Of a stretch of DNA of 64,000 nt, positions 1 through 11,020 are shown piece by piece; positions within the stretch are counted from its first letter, which is position 1; each line of letters starts with the position of its first letter. Made by a program: the position numbers and the translations under genes. The notes under the pieces were generated by a model. It saw only the letters and a list, made by a program, of their open reading frames with translations. It ran no database searches and had not been told where the DNA came from. The DNA is from Lycorma delicatula. Its lineage: Eukaryota > Arthropoda > Insecta > Hemiptera > Fulgoridae. The DNA is taken from positions 50,685,946 to 50,749,945 of the forward strand of contig NC_134465.1 in the NCBI RefSeq assembly GCF_047948215.1, read 5' to 3'.

Positions 1-1
1 T

Positions 2-835
2 CAAAACCTAGCACAAAAGATAGGGCTTCATATCTCTTTCGAAAAAATTGAACTAATGGCTATAGATCCTCTGGTAATAGAGCACATTACGGTAAACAAT
101 CAGAAAATTAAAATAGTAAAACAATTTAAATATCTAGGGGAAATAATAACTTATAATTTAAATGAAAAAGTGACATGGCAAAACAGGACAAATAAAATGA
201 TTAAATCCCAAAAATTAACTTGGTCAACATATAACAAAAACTGCCTTTCGGCTAATACAAAACTTAAACGTTATATAACTGTAGTTCAGCCAGAAGTCAC
301 CTACGGAAGCGAGACCCTTTTCAAAATCACTCAGAAAAACCGAATTGAAAATATTCTGAAAATAGAGAGGAGAATTGTCAGAACGTGTATCGATAAAAAA
401 CACTAAAAAGAAGGCCGATGGTGGATTGTGCCAAATGAGGTGGTGTATCGAGAAATAGAGCCTGTTACTGATACTATGCAGAAAAAAAGAATCTCTTTCT
501 TTGGTCATCTCATAAGGACACTGGAAACAAGACTGTCAAGAAATATCATTGAAAAGATCTGGTTCCAAAAACTAGAAGTAGGATGGATCAAAGAAATTAG
601 AGAAGATATGAAAGAATTGGGAATTTCCCTGACTGACCTACAGAATAAAACTGGAAAAATTACAAAGCTAAAAGACAAAAGCATTAGATTTAAGCAAAAG
701 ACAGATAAACGGCAAAATACAACGAAGAGGGTATCTACGGATGAAGAAAAGAAAGCAAGATCTGAACGGATGAAGAAATACTGGGCAGCTCGGAAGAGTA
801 AAATAACACGCTTTTCTCAGAAAAGATCCAACTAA
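2..835 (+). pseudogene. LINE-A reverse transcriptase C-terminal region, cut by window start
   Basis: The frame opened at base 2 reads through to 835 with a single in-frame stop (404-406). The early part contains the post-polymerase stretch FKYLGEIITYNLNEKVTW, then a YGSETL block and an ERRIVRTC block, typical of the region downstream of the RT domain in insect non-LTR retrotransposons. A very basic tail follows (residues ~240-278, with SERMKKYWAARK). The 3' UTR begins with a motif ending in ATGTTGGCC near 860. The polymerase domain lies left of the window. A related copy is at 28870-29420 with the same RMKKYW tail. This is a decayed mobile element, not a host gene; its clade is uncertain. Confidence 0.75.
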
Positions 836-1124
836 AATTGACTTAAGTGGTCCCATGTTGGCCGTAAAAGCACAATAATAATATTATTATTTATTTATTA
901 CAAAGACGCAAAATATTAATGCGATACCTCTATCCTAACTTGAGATAATTATATAAAAATAACAAAATGGCGGTCAGTAGGAGAACGAAGAGAAATTGCC
1001 ATTTTCCCAAAAATATTTTTCGTTTAGTTTTACAAGTAGAATCCAAAAAATTATAGCCAGCCCACCATTTTAAGAACACTCTGTATATTTTTGTTTTATT
1101 TTTTGGAGGCCTTATAGTTTTCTT

Positions 1125-1402
1125 TCTTTTTTTGTTTAGTCTCCGGAACGTCCGTAAGGTATTACTTCAGAGGATGATATGTATGAATGTAAATGAAATG
1201 TAGTCTTGTACTTTCTCAGATCGACCGTTTCTGAGATTTGTAAATTAAAACCCAACTATCAAAGAACACCGGTCGGTATTTACAATCTAGTATTCAAATT
1301 CGCATAAAAGCCTTTACTGGGATTTGAACCTTAGAATTCTCGACTTCGAAAAAAGCTGCTTTCTGATGACGAGTTAACCACTAGACTAGCGCGGTGGGCT
1401 AA
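1125..1402 (-). mobile_element. SINE-1 copy, minus strand, diverged
   Basis: Read on the minus strand this has the SINE-1 order. A tRNA-like head (complement of 'cgcggtgggct' at the right) is followed by a B-box-like segment, a body with 'caaccaccaaagaaca'-type sequence, and the shared tail (CATCCTCTGAAGTAATAC, complement near 1160-1178). The head is degraded where other copies read AAATCAGCTGATTTGG. No clear target duplication was found. Confidence 0.8.
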
Positions 1403-1439
1403 AGATCGTGGAGCTAAAAAGGTTGAAAATCACTGACCT

Positions 1440-1492
1440 TAGAAAAAGGAGAAGAAAAAAATGATATTTGCGTGGTCCTATGTTGGCCTTTT
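1440..1492 (+). repeat. LINE-A 3' terminal scrap
   Basis: Short stretch ending GTGGTCCTATGTTGGCC, matching the LINE-A 3' end at about 846-862 and the variant near 29397-29411. It suggests the SINE-1 copy just upstream landed in or beside LINE-A 3' sequence. Confidence 0.45.
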
Positions 1493-1499
1493 TACATAA

Positions 1500-2318
1500 A
1501 AAAAATCTTCCTAATTAATATTTTGTGTCATTATGTAGGAAATGTTCAAAATATTAATGTTTAGTTAATGAATATGATTAAAAATAGTAATAGAATATTT
1601 TATGTGTTAAAAGACATAAATGTAAAGGAAAGAAACTAGCTATCCATTGTTTTTGCACATTGTGTTTGGCATTATAAGTTCATAGACGTTCATGACCTTT
1701 CTTAACGCTTCCTTCGTGACTCCGGTCTGTAAACTGTTTTTTAACTCCTGACTCCAATGTCTAATATACCTCTTGTTATTTTATTTAGTTAATCTAAATA
1801 ATTTTTCATTCAGTTTGCCTTTGACCTTTATAAACGTCAGAGGTCTTTCATTTTAATTCTCGTTTTCTTTCCTTATATATTACACCCATATCTATTCATG
1901 TAAAACAATCATTTATTAATTTCATGGCCTTTAGTTAACAGGTCTAATGTTTACCAGTTAAACAACCATTCCTTATTATGATAACGTTAATAAAAATATT
2001 TCAACGTCAGTTGCTTGTTCCGCCTACGTTAATTCTATCACAATATAATCCTTACCGTATCAAATTTATATTAATAGAATTTAAAATTAAGCAGTATGGT
2101 AATAATAATTTAAATAAAACTGGCAATGGCATTTTATTTCACCTTAAAATTTAGTTCCGTAGAATAGAATTGAAATCTATGTTTATTTCTAACCTAATAT
2201 AAAAATAATATAAAATTTCTAGATTAATTTTTTTTTTAATTATTAAAAAAATCCGGCTATTCTTGCTTCCAAGGGTCTTTGACAGACTAATATTTAGGAT
2301 GAAAATTAAATGTTAATA
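1500..2318. other. AT-rich non-coding stretch
   Basis: No open frame of note, no RNA gene and no recognised repeat boundary. Homopolymer A/T runs dominate. Confidence 0.6.
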
Positions 2319-3096
2319 AATGGTGTTCAAAAAGTGACGCAACCTTATGGGAAAATGAGTGAGTATAGTAGTATAGTTGAAGTATAGTATAGTAGTTGAA
2401 AGTGGGCTACATTATCCGATCCACGTAATTAAATACGACATTCCATGCTCTTACATGTAATATTCGTTGAGAAATTGAAGCGACACATCTTTTAATTTCG
2501 CTCTGCAATTAGGGAACGGTTTGAGGATGAGTTTTGTAAGTAGGATTCTTAAGGTATCCTCACAAGAAAAGGTCAGGAGGGGATAAATAAAAGGTCAGGA
2601 GGGCTACAACACATTTCGAGATTACTTGCTGCAAGATTGAGTGACGTGTAAGCCATAAGATGTCTCCTCGTTGTGAAATAAGACGTCCGGGAAACATTTC
2701 TCTGAGGAAATTCATTGATTGTCTTGTTATGTAAGACAATCTTGTCTTTCTGTGCCCCTTTTTGTTGAAACTATAAATTTCCGTCTTGATTTCCGATTCA
2801 TTTAATTTTGGTAGAAATCAGATAACATTTTTACGTTCAGAAGTTGCTGTAACTATTGTCTTTCTTCCTGAAGAAAATACCGTCCTATTATTCCAAATTC
2901 AGAAACCTCGCACAGAAATAAAACAGGCTTAGAATGTAGAAGGGGCGCATGAGGTTGTAAGGGATTATTTTCTGTCCAGTATCGAAAGTTCTGTTTGATA
3001 ACACAACCCGATAAATGAAATATGGCTTCGTCGCTTGACAGCACAGTCGAGTTCACTGGAATATTTTCCAGAATAGATTGGTAAGAAGCTAATCCA

Positions 3097-3110
3097 GTTA
3101 CGTTCATTTA
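3097..3110. repeat. Target-site duplication, left copy (SINE-1 in M1)
   Basis: GTTACGTTCATTTA, repeated exactly at 3408-3421 on the other side of the SINE-1 insertion. Confidence 0.9.
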
Positions 3111-3407
3111 ACCCACCGGGTTGGTCTAGTGGTGAGCGCATCTTCCCAAATCAGCTGATTTGGAAGCCGAGTGTTCCAGCGTTCAAGTCCTAGTAAAGCC
3201 AGTTATTTTTACATGGATTTGAATGCTAGATCGTGGATACCGGTGTTCTTTGGTGGTTGGGTTTCAATTAACCACACATCTCAGGATTGGTCGAACTGAG
3301 AATGTACAAGACTACACTTCATTTATACTCATACATATCATCCTCATTCATCCTCTGAAGTATTATCTAAACGGTAGTAACCGGAGCTAAACAGGAAAAA
3401 GAAAAAA
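3111..3407 (+). mobile_element. SINE-1 copy inserted in mariner M1
   Basis: Complete tRNA-headed SINE. The head has CACCGGGTTGGTCTAGTGG (A-box region), an AAATCAGCTGATTT palindrome and GTTCAAGTCC (B box). The body then runs to the tail CATCCTCTGAAGTATTATC and GGAGCTAAACAGGAAAAAG, ending A-rich. A perfect 14-bp duplication flanks it (3097-3110 and 3408-3421). RNA polymerase III transcription is inferred from the A and B boxes. Confidence 0.92.
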
Positions 3408-3421
3408 GTTACGTTCATTTA
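3408..3421. repeat. Target-site duplication, right copy
   Basis: Exact repeat of 3097-3110. Confidence 0.9.
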
Positions 3422-3971
3422 GCTGCTGCACGACCATCATTTTGTAAGGATGAAACTGTAAATCGGCGTGAAAAAATTCTCCTTAAAATCCGATCAGAGA
3501 TTTGTAACGCAGCAGCGTGTTTAACAGCTGAGCGACGTGGTAATTGTATAAAAGCTTCTCTCACTTCTTCAGCATTTTCGGATATTCGAATCGTTGCGTG
3601 GCCTACGTGGTGGTTTATTCTTCAAAGCTGAACCGGTAGCTTTAAAATTGGACACCCGTAAGTTGAATTGTTTTCTTATCGGGTACCGCGGCGTGTAGAC
3701 CTACCAAAAGTGTGAACGAAATAATCGCTTATGTTGACAACAGAATCACCATTTTAAAATACGTTTCAATAACGATATCTCGATGCTCACCATTCCATAC
3801 CATGGTTGTAACAAATTGCAAGATCTCCGCTACAAAATGGCATGTCGACACTACGCCAAATCTCTGAAAATTATTTTAATTGAAGGAAGATAGAGCGAAA
3901 AATAAAAAATATGTGTTGTAGGTAACAAATTATCTTTAATAAAATGTTCTCAAAAATTCCTCTGAAGAAAA

Positions 3972-4325
3972 TTAAAATGTTTTTTTTGTAATATCCCCCC
4001 ACCCCGTGAACAAATTTTGAAAAAAATTAATATGATCAATGTCCTCCCTGTATATAGAAATATTTGAACTAAATTTGAAAAAAATCGGTTCGGTCAATCC
4101 TGAGATATGAGGCCAAAAGCAGTGCGACACACATACGTACATAGGATAGTTTTTTGATCTAGATGATTTGATTGGACTAAAGATTTGCAAAAGCCCCAGT
4201 ACCCCATTTTTAACAAGATCATCATATATTTCTCTTTATTATTGCTACTAGCTGCAGGGCGTGCCTACGGTATACCTCTGCAGCTAGGTCCTCCGGGCGG
4301 GGCCCTGGCGGGTGGCGTCTCGGAA
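3972..4325. other. Unclassified non-coding sequence with a GC-rich patch
   Basis: 3972-4200 looks like a dispersed non-coding repeat (AAAAATCGGTTCGGTCAAT then a CACACATACGTACATAGGA stretch). 4246-4325 is far more GC-rich than its surroundings and contains CTGCAGG and GGGCGGGGCCCTGGCGGG, with AGCTGCAG/CTGCAGCT in inverted orientation. Possibly a transposon scrap; no coding frame is supported. Confidence 0.35.
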
Positions 4326-4465
4326 TGTTATTATTAGGTGTCCATCATTGATTACCTCTTGTATAAAAGTGTTTTTTTTTTTTTTAATGATGAAAATATA
4401 TGAAAGAAATCGGTACTATTTTCAGTATTGATTTATTTGTATCGAAAATAGTTAGGTAAAGATTT

Positions 4466-4624
4466 CTTTTTTTAACCTCCGGGATCACCGTAATTTATTA
4501 CTTCAGAGGATGAGATGAATGACAGTTTTTGTAGCGTATGAAAATGCCATGCCGGACCTGGATTCGAACCCGGGACCCCCGAATGAAAGGTCGAGACGCT
4601 ACCACTCGCGCCACGGAGGACGGC
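4466..4624 (-). mobile_element. SINE-2 copy, minus strand
   Basis: On the minus strand: CCTCCGTGGCGCGAGTGGTA (A box), GGTTCGAATCC (B box), a short CATACGCTACAAAAA body, then CATCCTCTGAAGTAATAAAT and CCGGAGGTTAAA. The tail is the SINE-1 tail on a different head. The head resembles a tRNA, but the acceptor stem does not pair well, so this is not called as a tRNA gene. Confidence 0.8.
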
Positions 4625-5823
4625 AGTGTTTTAAGATCTACTACGATATTGAATGAATGAATTACGGTAGTAAAATTTATTTTATAATTATTATTACTGT
4701 TCTTATTTATTGTTTATAAACATTTAATAAAAAAAAAATATTATGATTTTTTTGACGAGCACTATGTTCGATCATGTAAACATGTTTTCAGCTAAGGGGG
4801 ACGGACGCACAAAAAGATACACATACAAATGGCATGGGTAGAATATTTTCCGGGAAAGTAGAAGAAAATTACTTATGATTTTTATTTTTTATCCAAGAAA
4901 AGAATAATAATGTTAACTAGCTTTCCTTCACTCTGTATATGTAATACATTTTAGTTATCAGATAAAATTTTATGGTGTGTAATAAAAGATAAAACCTGAC
5001 AAAAAACCCTTTGAGGAAGTGCGGTTAGTAATTTACCCATCTGACTAGAATACATACCAGTACGTCACGATTTTTATTTTGATGCTCTTTAAGCTACAGT
5101 TTATTATTCTTCCTGTTGACCTTATGTATTTATTCATTTCATTTATTCAAAGGTACTTCCTGTTTGAACGATTGCTGATTGTTGATGCGTATCATTTAGT
5201 AGTATAATAGATTATTTTTATGATTTATTAGCAATTCTTTAACGAAAATTGTAATTATTTTTATTTATCGATTTATTTTATCCTTTCTTGTTTATGAATA
5301 ATAAATATAAAATAAAAATATTATTATTACAATAGTTTCAAGAATAAAAATCAATAAGGAAAACCACTGTACAGATGAGACTTATCGGTTTGTAATTATA
5401 TAATTACATTTCAAGGAAATATTGTTTTTAGCTCATAACTTAATAACTGATCTGATCTAATAAAAATTCCAAATAGCATATTACAGTTTTGTTTGTAACA
5501 GTTTATATTATTTACCTAGGAAAATACTTATCAAATTATTTCAAATATAATAATTTATACGTTGGACAAACAGGATGTAAATTAAAATAAATTAATTAAA
5601 AAAAAAATTAAATATTCATCTCTATTAAACCAGTTAACAAAACTGTTTTGTATAATGGAGCATAATAATTAAGTTTAAAATAGATTTTCTGTGCTTCTCT
5701 TAAATTTTTTAATAAATTACAGATCCATTTTAAAGTTATTCATATCAGTTTATTGAAAATAAAATAAATTTTTTTTTTTTTACGAAACAATACTATTTTG
5801 TTAATTTTCTAAATGCTACTACA
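4625..5823. other. AT-rich non-coding stretch
   Basis: No gene, RNA or element boundary recognised; long A/T runs throughout. Confidence 0.6.
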
Positions 5824-6022
5824 ATATTCAAAAAGTGACTCAACTTCATGGGAAAATAAGTTACAATAGTTGTTGAAAGTAGATTCCATTATGCGATTCA
5901 CTTAATAGAATACGACGTTGCATGCTCTTAAACACATGTTGTGTAACGTTTGTTGAGGAATTGCAGCGACACATCCTTCAATTTCGCTTTGCAATTAGGG
6001 AACGGTGTGAAGATGTTTGTTT
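5824..6022 (-). mobile_element. Terminal fragment of an M1-type mariner
   Basis: About 200 bp aligning to 2319-2525, including TTCAAAAAGTGAC, a CATGGGAAAAT block, GAATACGACGTTGCATGCTC and AATTTCGCTTTGCAATTAGG. Only one end is present; the transposase-coding centre is missing. Confidence 0.7.
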
Positions 6023-6334
6023 TATGGAGTATATGGTGCTGAAATTAATGGTTTGTGATTTATAACTGAGCTTGAAATTTCATATTGGACTTTAAGTTTA
6101 CTTGCAATTATTTTTATTTATTATTTATTTTGGGGGTTCCTTAAGGACCTCCTTATCATCTGCTTTTGTCAGGAAACTTACTTATGGCTCCACAGGAGAG
6201 CCGATTGTAATTATAATTGTTATTGAGGAAAAATATATATTAATTTATAAATTAACCTTTCATTGTAAAAAAATGTTTACGTTGAATAATAATTCAATAA
6301 TATTAAAAAAAAAATGAAAAAATATCTAAAGTTT

Positions 6335-6972
6335 TTTTTTTCTTCAGTCATTTGACTGGTTTGATGCAGCTTCCCAAGATTCCCTATCTAGCGCTAATCG
6401 TTTCATTTCGGTATACCTCCTACATCCTACATCCCTAACAATTTGTTTTACATATTCTATACGTTGCCTGTCTACACAATTTTTTCCTTCTACCTGTCCT
6501 GCCAATATTAAAGCGACTATTCCAGGATGCCTTAATATGTGGCCTATAAGTTTGTCTCTTCTTTTAACTATATTTCTCCAAATGCTTCTTTCTTCATCTA
6601 TTTGTCGCAATACCTCTTCATTTGTCACTCTCCCATCTGATTTTTAATATTCTCCTATAGCACCGCATTTCAAAAGCTTCTAATCTTTTCTTCTCAGGGA
6701 CTCCGATCGTCCCAAGTTTCACTTCCATATAAAGCAACGCTCCAAATATATACTTTCAAAAATCTTTTCCTGACGTTTAAATTAATTTTTGATGTAAACA
6801 AATTATATTTATGACTGAAGGCTTGTTTCGCCCGTGCTATTCGGCATTTTATATCGCTCCTGCTTCGTCCATCTTTAGTAATTCTACTTCCCAAATAACA
6901 AAATAATTCTACCTCCATAATCTTTTCTTCTCTTATTTTCACATTTAGTGGTCTATCTTTGTTATTTCTACA
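6335..6972 (-). pseudogene. LINE-R (RTE-like) 3' fragment
   Basis: The minus strand encodes the RT C-terminal region: CYLGSRITKDGRSRSDIKC, VRKRFLKVYIWSVALYG, then after a frameshift near 6640-6690 TNEEVLRQIDEERSIWRN, IGHILRHPGIVALIL and LALDRESW, ending SND-stop just before the characteristic 3' end GACTGAAGA plus A-tract. The family resembles insect RTE-type endonuclease/reverse transcriptases. It is 5' truncated before the polymerase catalytic motif. Confidence 0.85.
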
Positions 6973-7120
6973 AACGTTTTTAATGAAATAAAATTTTGTA
7001 TACTTTTCGTTTTAAAATATGTATAAATGTAATTTAATACACGTACAAGGAAGTCATGTGTTGTCCACATCGGAGTTTTAAAATTTATTACCATTTCTTA
7101 GGAATTATTTTCTTACAAAT

Positions 7121-7135
7121 TAATTTTACCAGATT
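7121..7135. repeat. Target-site duplication, left copy
   Basis: TAATTTTACCAGATT, repeated exactly at 7425-7439. Confidence 0.88.
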
Positions 7136-7424
7136 CTATCTTTCTTTTTCCTGTTTAGCCTCCGGGAATTACCGTTCAGTATTACTTCAGAGGATGATAT
7201 GTATGAGTTTAAATGAAGTGTAGTCTTGTACAGTCTCATTTCGACCATTCCTGAGATGTGTGGTTAATTGAAACCCAACCACCAAAGAACACCGGTATCC
7301 TGGATCTAGTATTCAAATCTGTATAAAAGTAACTGCCTTTACTAGGATTTGAACGCTGGAACTCTCGACTTCCAAATCAGCTGATTTACGAAGACGCGTT
7401 TACCACTAGAACAACCCGGAGGGC
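7136..7424 (-). mobile_element. SINE-1 copy, minus strand
   Basis: Full SINE-1 in reverse: tail complement CCTGTTTAGCCTCCGG at the left, body with CCAACCACCAAAGAACACCG, and tRNA-like head at the right (complement of TAGTGGTAAACGCGTC). Flanked by a perfect 15-bp duplication (7121-7135, 7425-7439). Confidence 0.9.
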
Positions 7425-7439
7425 TAATTTTACCAGATT
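7425..7439. repeat. Target-site duplication, right copy
   Basis: Exact repeat of 7121-7135. Confidence 0.88.
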
Positions 7440-7909
7440 ACTTTCTTATAAAATATGATAGCCCCAAAATGAAAAAAAAAAAAAATTGTTTTTTTTTAAA
7501 TTTCAAATTTTAATACTGATAACGTATTTTTGTTAAAACAGACATTAAAATAACTAATACTCCTCCACTAATGATTGCTACCAAATTTAAAAAAAATTGG
7601 ATAACATTTTTTAAATTTCGATTTTAATTTATTTTAAATAAATTTTGGAGAATATTTTTATCATTAAAAAAATACCGATAATAAATGAGCCCCGAAATCT
7701 TTCCTTCACTTTGTTGAGGATATTTTAAAATTAAAAAATTAAATATATTCAAAATAGATTTAAATGTATATTTAATCCATTGAATTTGTCAGTAAGTGTT
7801 TCAAAAATGAATTGTAATCTTGTTTTATTAAGTATAAAACGAGAAATTTTTGGATAAAAATGGACAGATGGTAAAGGTTTATGATACGTCAATTTTGAAA
7901 GATCTTATA

Positions 7910-9241
7910 CAGGGTCATTCACGGGAACCGGATGCTTTTAAAATAATCATAAAAAATTGAATATTTACTTTAAAAAAAGTTTTATCGGTACTGAAACACT
8001 TGTTAAATCAAAGCATTTGTTACTTACTCATGAAAGAAAAATTATGTCCGGCAAGTGATGTCCATTTTGGGCAATACATTGTTGTAGCCTTTCACGGTAA
8101 CTGGCCTCAATTCTTTGCAGCATGTCTACATCAATCTGTGTGACGTGATGACGAATTGCGATCTTTAGGTCCTCCAATGTACGCGGTTTATTGCCGTACA
8201 CACGCGATTTCAAAAACCCCCACAGGAAAAAATCATTACTCAAGTCGGGGGAACGTGGGGGCCAAGGAATGTCGCCGAATCTGGAAACGATCCGTCCCGG
8301 AAACAAGTTACAGAGAACAGCCATCGTTGCCCTCGCTGTGTGCGCTGTAGCTCCATCCTGCTGGAATAACACATTTTGAAAATCGATTCCCCGGTTTCGT
8401 AACTCAGGAATGAAAAACGTATTCAACATCGCGATGTAACGATCAGCTGTTACAGTTACAGCAGCGTCATTTTCTTCAAAAAAATATGGTCCAATAACAC
8501 CGACCTTTCCTATTGCACACCAGACAGTCACCTTTGGGCTATGAAATGGTCTCTTGTGAAGCCGATGCGGGCTTCTTTCTGCCCAATACCGGCAATTCTG
8601 TTTGTTGATGAAGCCATTCGGATGAAAATGGGCTTCGTCACTCATTAACAATAACAAATTTTCATTTTCTTAAAAAACGGTAAGCATTTGTCGACAAAAT
8701 TGTAATCGCTGCGTGAAATCTTGCTCGTTTAACTACTGCACGACGGCTTCCTTGTAAGGATGGAAATGCAGGTCTGTATGCAGAATTCGTTTTACCGTAC
8801 TTGTGCTCATTTGAAGCGCTGCTGAATGCCTCTGAATAGAGCGGCGTGGGCTTCTGACAATGGCTTCCCTTACTCGTTCGATGTTCTCCGCAGTGCTAGC
8901 AGTTCGTCGGGGACCCGGTGGTTTTTTCTTCAATATTGAACCGCTTGTTCGAAGGTTGTTTACCCATCGCAATATTGTGTTACGAGAAGGGACGCTTGCA
9001 TTACGATGGATATTAAACTGACGGCGGAAATCTCGCTAAACAGCAGTTACGGATTCGTCATTTCGCACAAAACTGTCATACGCGTACAGGCGTTGGTCTA
9101 GCGTCCACAGCTCCATCTCAACGACTAAAATGTAAATGCTATGAACAAAGGAAACGTCAAACACCAGCCACGTACCCCTCCCACCACGAACGCCCGAGTA
9201 TAACTCACTTCATAAACATCCGGTTCCTGTGAATGACTCTG
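7910..9241 (-). mobile_element. Near full-length mariner-superfamily element (M3)
   Basis: 1332 bp bounded by near-identical inverted termini of about 28 bp. The left starts CAGGGTCATTCACGGGAACC; the complement of the right starts CAGAGTCATTCACAGGAACC. TA dinucleotides lie outside both ends (7908-7909, 9242-9243), as expected for TA target duplication. It holds one transposase pseudogene on the minus strand. Confidence 0.92.
8028..9116 (-). pseudogene. Mariner-type transposase with three in-frame stops
   Basis: One frame reads from ATG at 9116 (MELWTLDQRLYAYDSFVR) to 8028, about 362 codons. N-terminal half: helix-turn-helix with RWVNNLRTSGSILKKKPPGP and RILHTDLHFHPYKEAVVQ. C-terminal half: catalytic LMSDEAHFHPNG (first Asp), LFQQDGATAHTA (second Asp), then WPPRSPDLSNDFFLWGFLK (third Asp). 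I count 40 residues between Asp 2 and Asp 3, near a DD41D-type spacing. In-frame stops occur after TAV (about codon 27), after AVVQ (just upstream of 8733) and before ENENLLLLMSDE. It is almost in one frame, so decay is mostly point mutation, and it could be repaired by few changes; it is inactive as read. Confidence 0.9.
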
Positions 9242-9365
9242 TATTTAATGCACGCTTAAAATCTTCTGTGATAAATGATTGACATCTTATTCAATCTTGT
9301 CGTGGATGTTTGTTTGTTCTTTAATAAACTTTTTACATATTCATTAATCTATTACTATATAATAA

Positions 9366-9490
9366 GCCGATCTCCGTGGCGAAGTGGTAGTTTCTCGGCC
9401 TTTCATACGGAGGTCCTGTGTTCGAATCCCAAAGTCAGGCATACTATTATTCATACGCTACAAAATTCTATTTCCATAACGAAAGCACAA
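9366..9490 (+). mobile_element. SINE-2 copy, 3' truncated or diverged
   Basis: Head GCCGATCTCCGTGGCGAAGT then GGTAG (A box) and TGTTCGAATCCC (B box), followed by ATTCATACGCTACAAAATT as in the SINE-2 body. The shared tail is not obvious. Confidence 0.72.
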
Positions 9491-9499
9491 GTTTATGTG

Positions 9500-10985
9500 A
9501 CTATATTTTTAAAAAAAATAATAAAAAATAAAATATTGTACTTATATACATTATCATATAATACTCCCATACATTTATGAGCATTTTAACGGATCTTGTA
9601 TAGTTCGATATCAGGGGACTTTGTATAACAGCAATTTTTTTTTTATATACATTTTTTAACATTCATGTTTAACGATGTATAACGCGTATAGTATAAATCT
9701 TAAAGCGTGTTTCTTTTGATCACGAAGATAACTGGTTGGGAAGGCGAACTAATTTTTAAACCGGTGATGATGTTTGACCCCGGCGCAGCAACCATGAACA
9801 AATGTTTTTTATTACTTCTGGGTTATTCTCGTATATTGAGAAAAAAAAACAAAGAAAAATATATGAATGGTAAATTTATTCATTTTTTTCTTGATTTAAG
9901 GAGTTTACTACTTTCACAAAAATGTAATATATAATGAATTTTTTTACTGTAACATATATATACATATATTTCAATGCGGTAGCATAAAAATAAAAATTAC
10001 AGGTCATTAGAAAAAGACAGCTCAGTTAAAAAAAGTAAGAAATAGTACGTGATAATGGAACGATATAAAAATATTATTTATGTAAATTAGGGTATGAATA
10101 AATTATTATTATACAAGATTATACCTTGCCTTTGATGAAAATACACTGATAAAAAAAACTATTTAAAAAATTATGTAAATAACATGACTTCCTTTCTATT
10201 ATTTATTATTACCTAATCAATCATTTTTTAATACTATTTGTTATGGAATAAAAAAAATATATTTGTCTGAAAATTATGTGTTACAAAACCGATCATTTTT
10301 TTCTATAAATAATGATGTTTTGTTTATTGTTATCGAATAAATGAAACATCGATTATTTCCCGGACCATCAAACCGCATCTAATTGAGGTTATCTAACCAT
10401 ACTGGAAATGTTGTCGTTAGGTTATTTATTACTTTTTTCTATTTTGTATAAGAAATTACTAAAAGATCTTGAACAAATAATATTGTGTATTAGTTTAAAT
10501 AACTTTAAAATTTGTTTGAATAATTAATTTATTTTTGTCACTGATTATACAACTGCAATTATTTCTGAAGATAATTATTTAAAACGAGTTGACATTTTTA
10601 TAGGTAGCTGTTAAAAGAAAATTAATCATTGGATGAATTGTCACAATTTAATTTTAAATATAGATAAAAACTGTTTAGTTTTGCTTCTTTGGTAAATGGA
10701 ATTAAAATTAAAATTCTTTTATTTCTTTTACTTTTACAAAATTAATAATTAATGGAGCAGTCGTAATACTAATTATAATTGTACTCTAAGGTTATCTATT
10801 CATAGTCTGGAACTAATATTAACATTGTTTTATAATACAATTTAATATTCATTACATAACTTATCATAATTAATTTAACATTGTTTTATAATAAAATTTA
10901 ATATTTATTACTTAACTGAACTTAATTATACTTAATTTATATGATTTATAATCGGAAGTGAGTTTTGTAAAAGATGAAAGATTAG
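9500..10985. other. AT-rich stretch with a 54-bp tandem duplication
   Basis: No gene seen. Around 10818-10925 a unit beginning TTAACATTGTTTTATAATA is repeated once with period of about 54 bp. Confidence 0.5.
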
Positions 10986-11020
10986 GTGTCCACAAGGGTT
11001 TTGCCCGTTTTGTGGCACCA
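10986..11020. other. Imperfect GC-containing hairpin
   Basis: GGTG-T-CCACAA pairs with TTGTGG-CACC, with an inner GGG/CCC stem around TTTTG. It stands out in AT-rich surroundings; function unknown. Confidence 0.35.

Larger units (their letters stand above)
2319..3870 (-). mobile_element. Degenerate mariner-superfamily element (M1), split by a SINE
   Basis: On the minus strand a broken transposase begins near 3803 (MVWNGEHRDIVIETYF). It continues through an N-terminal helix-turn-helix region with a TGSALKNKPPRRPR linker, then HPYKMMVVQQLNE-like sequence in a shifted frame. After the SINE at 3111-3407 comes the catalytic block SSDEAIFHLSG with NFRYWTENNP and GIIGRYFLQEE. Several frameshifts and stops are present. 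The left terminus (TTCAAAAAGTGACGCAAC near 2322) matches a second copy at 5824, which defines that end. No matching right terminal repeat was found, so the right boundary is approximate. Confidence 0.7.

Noticed and set aside
4550..4624. Possible functional tRNA gene (clear A and B boxes)
   Set aside because: The acceptor stem does not pair properly and the head is followed by the shared SINE tail; it is a SINE-2 head.
8156..8379. Plus-strand frames across the M3 transposase
   Set aside because: Antisense shadows of the minus-strand transposase, which carries the catalytic motifs.
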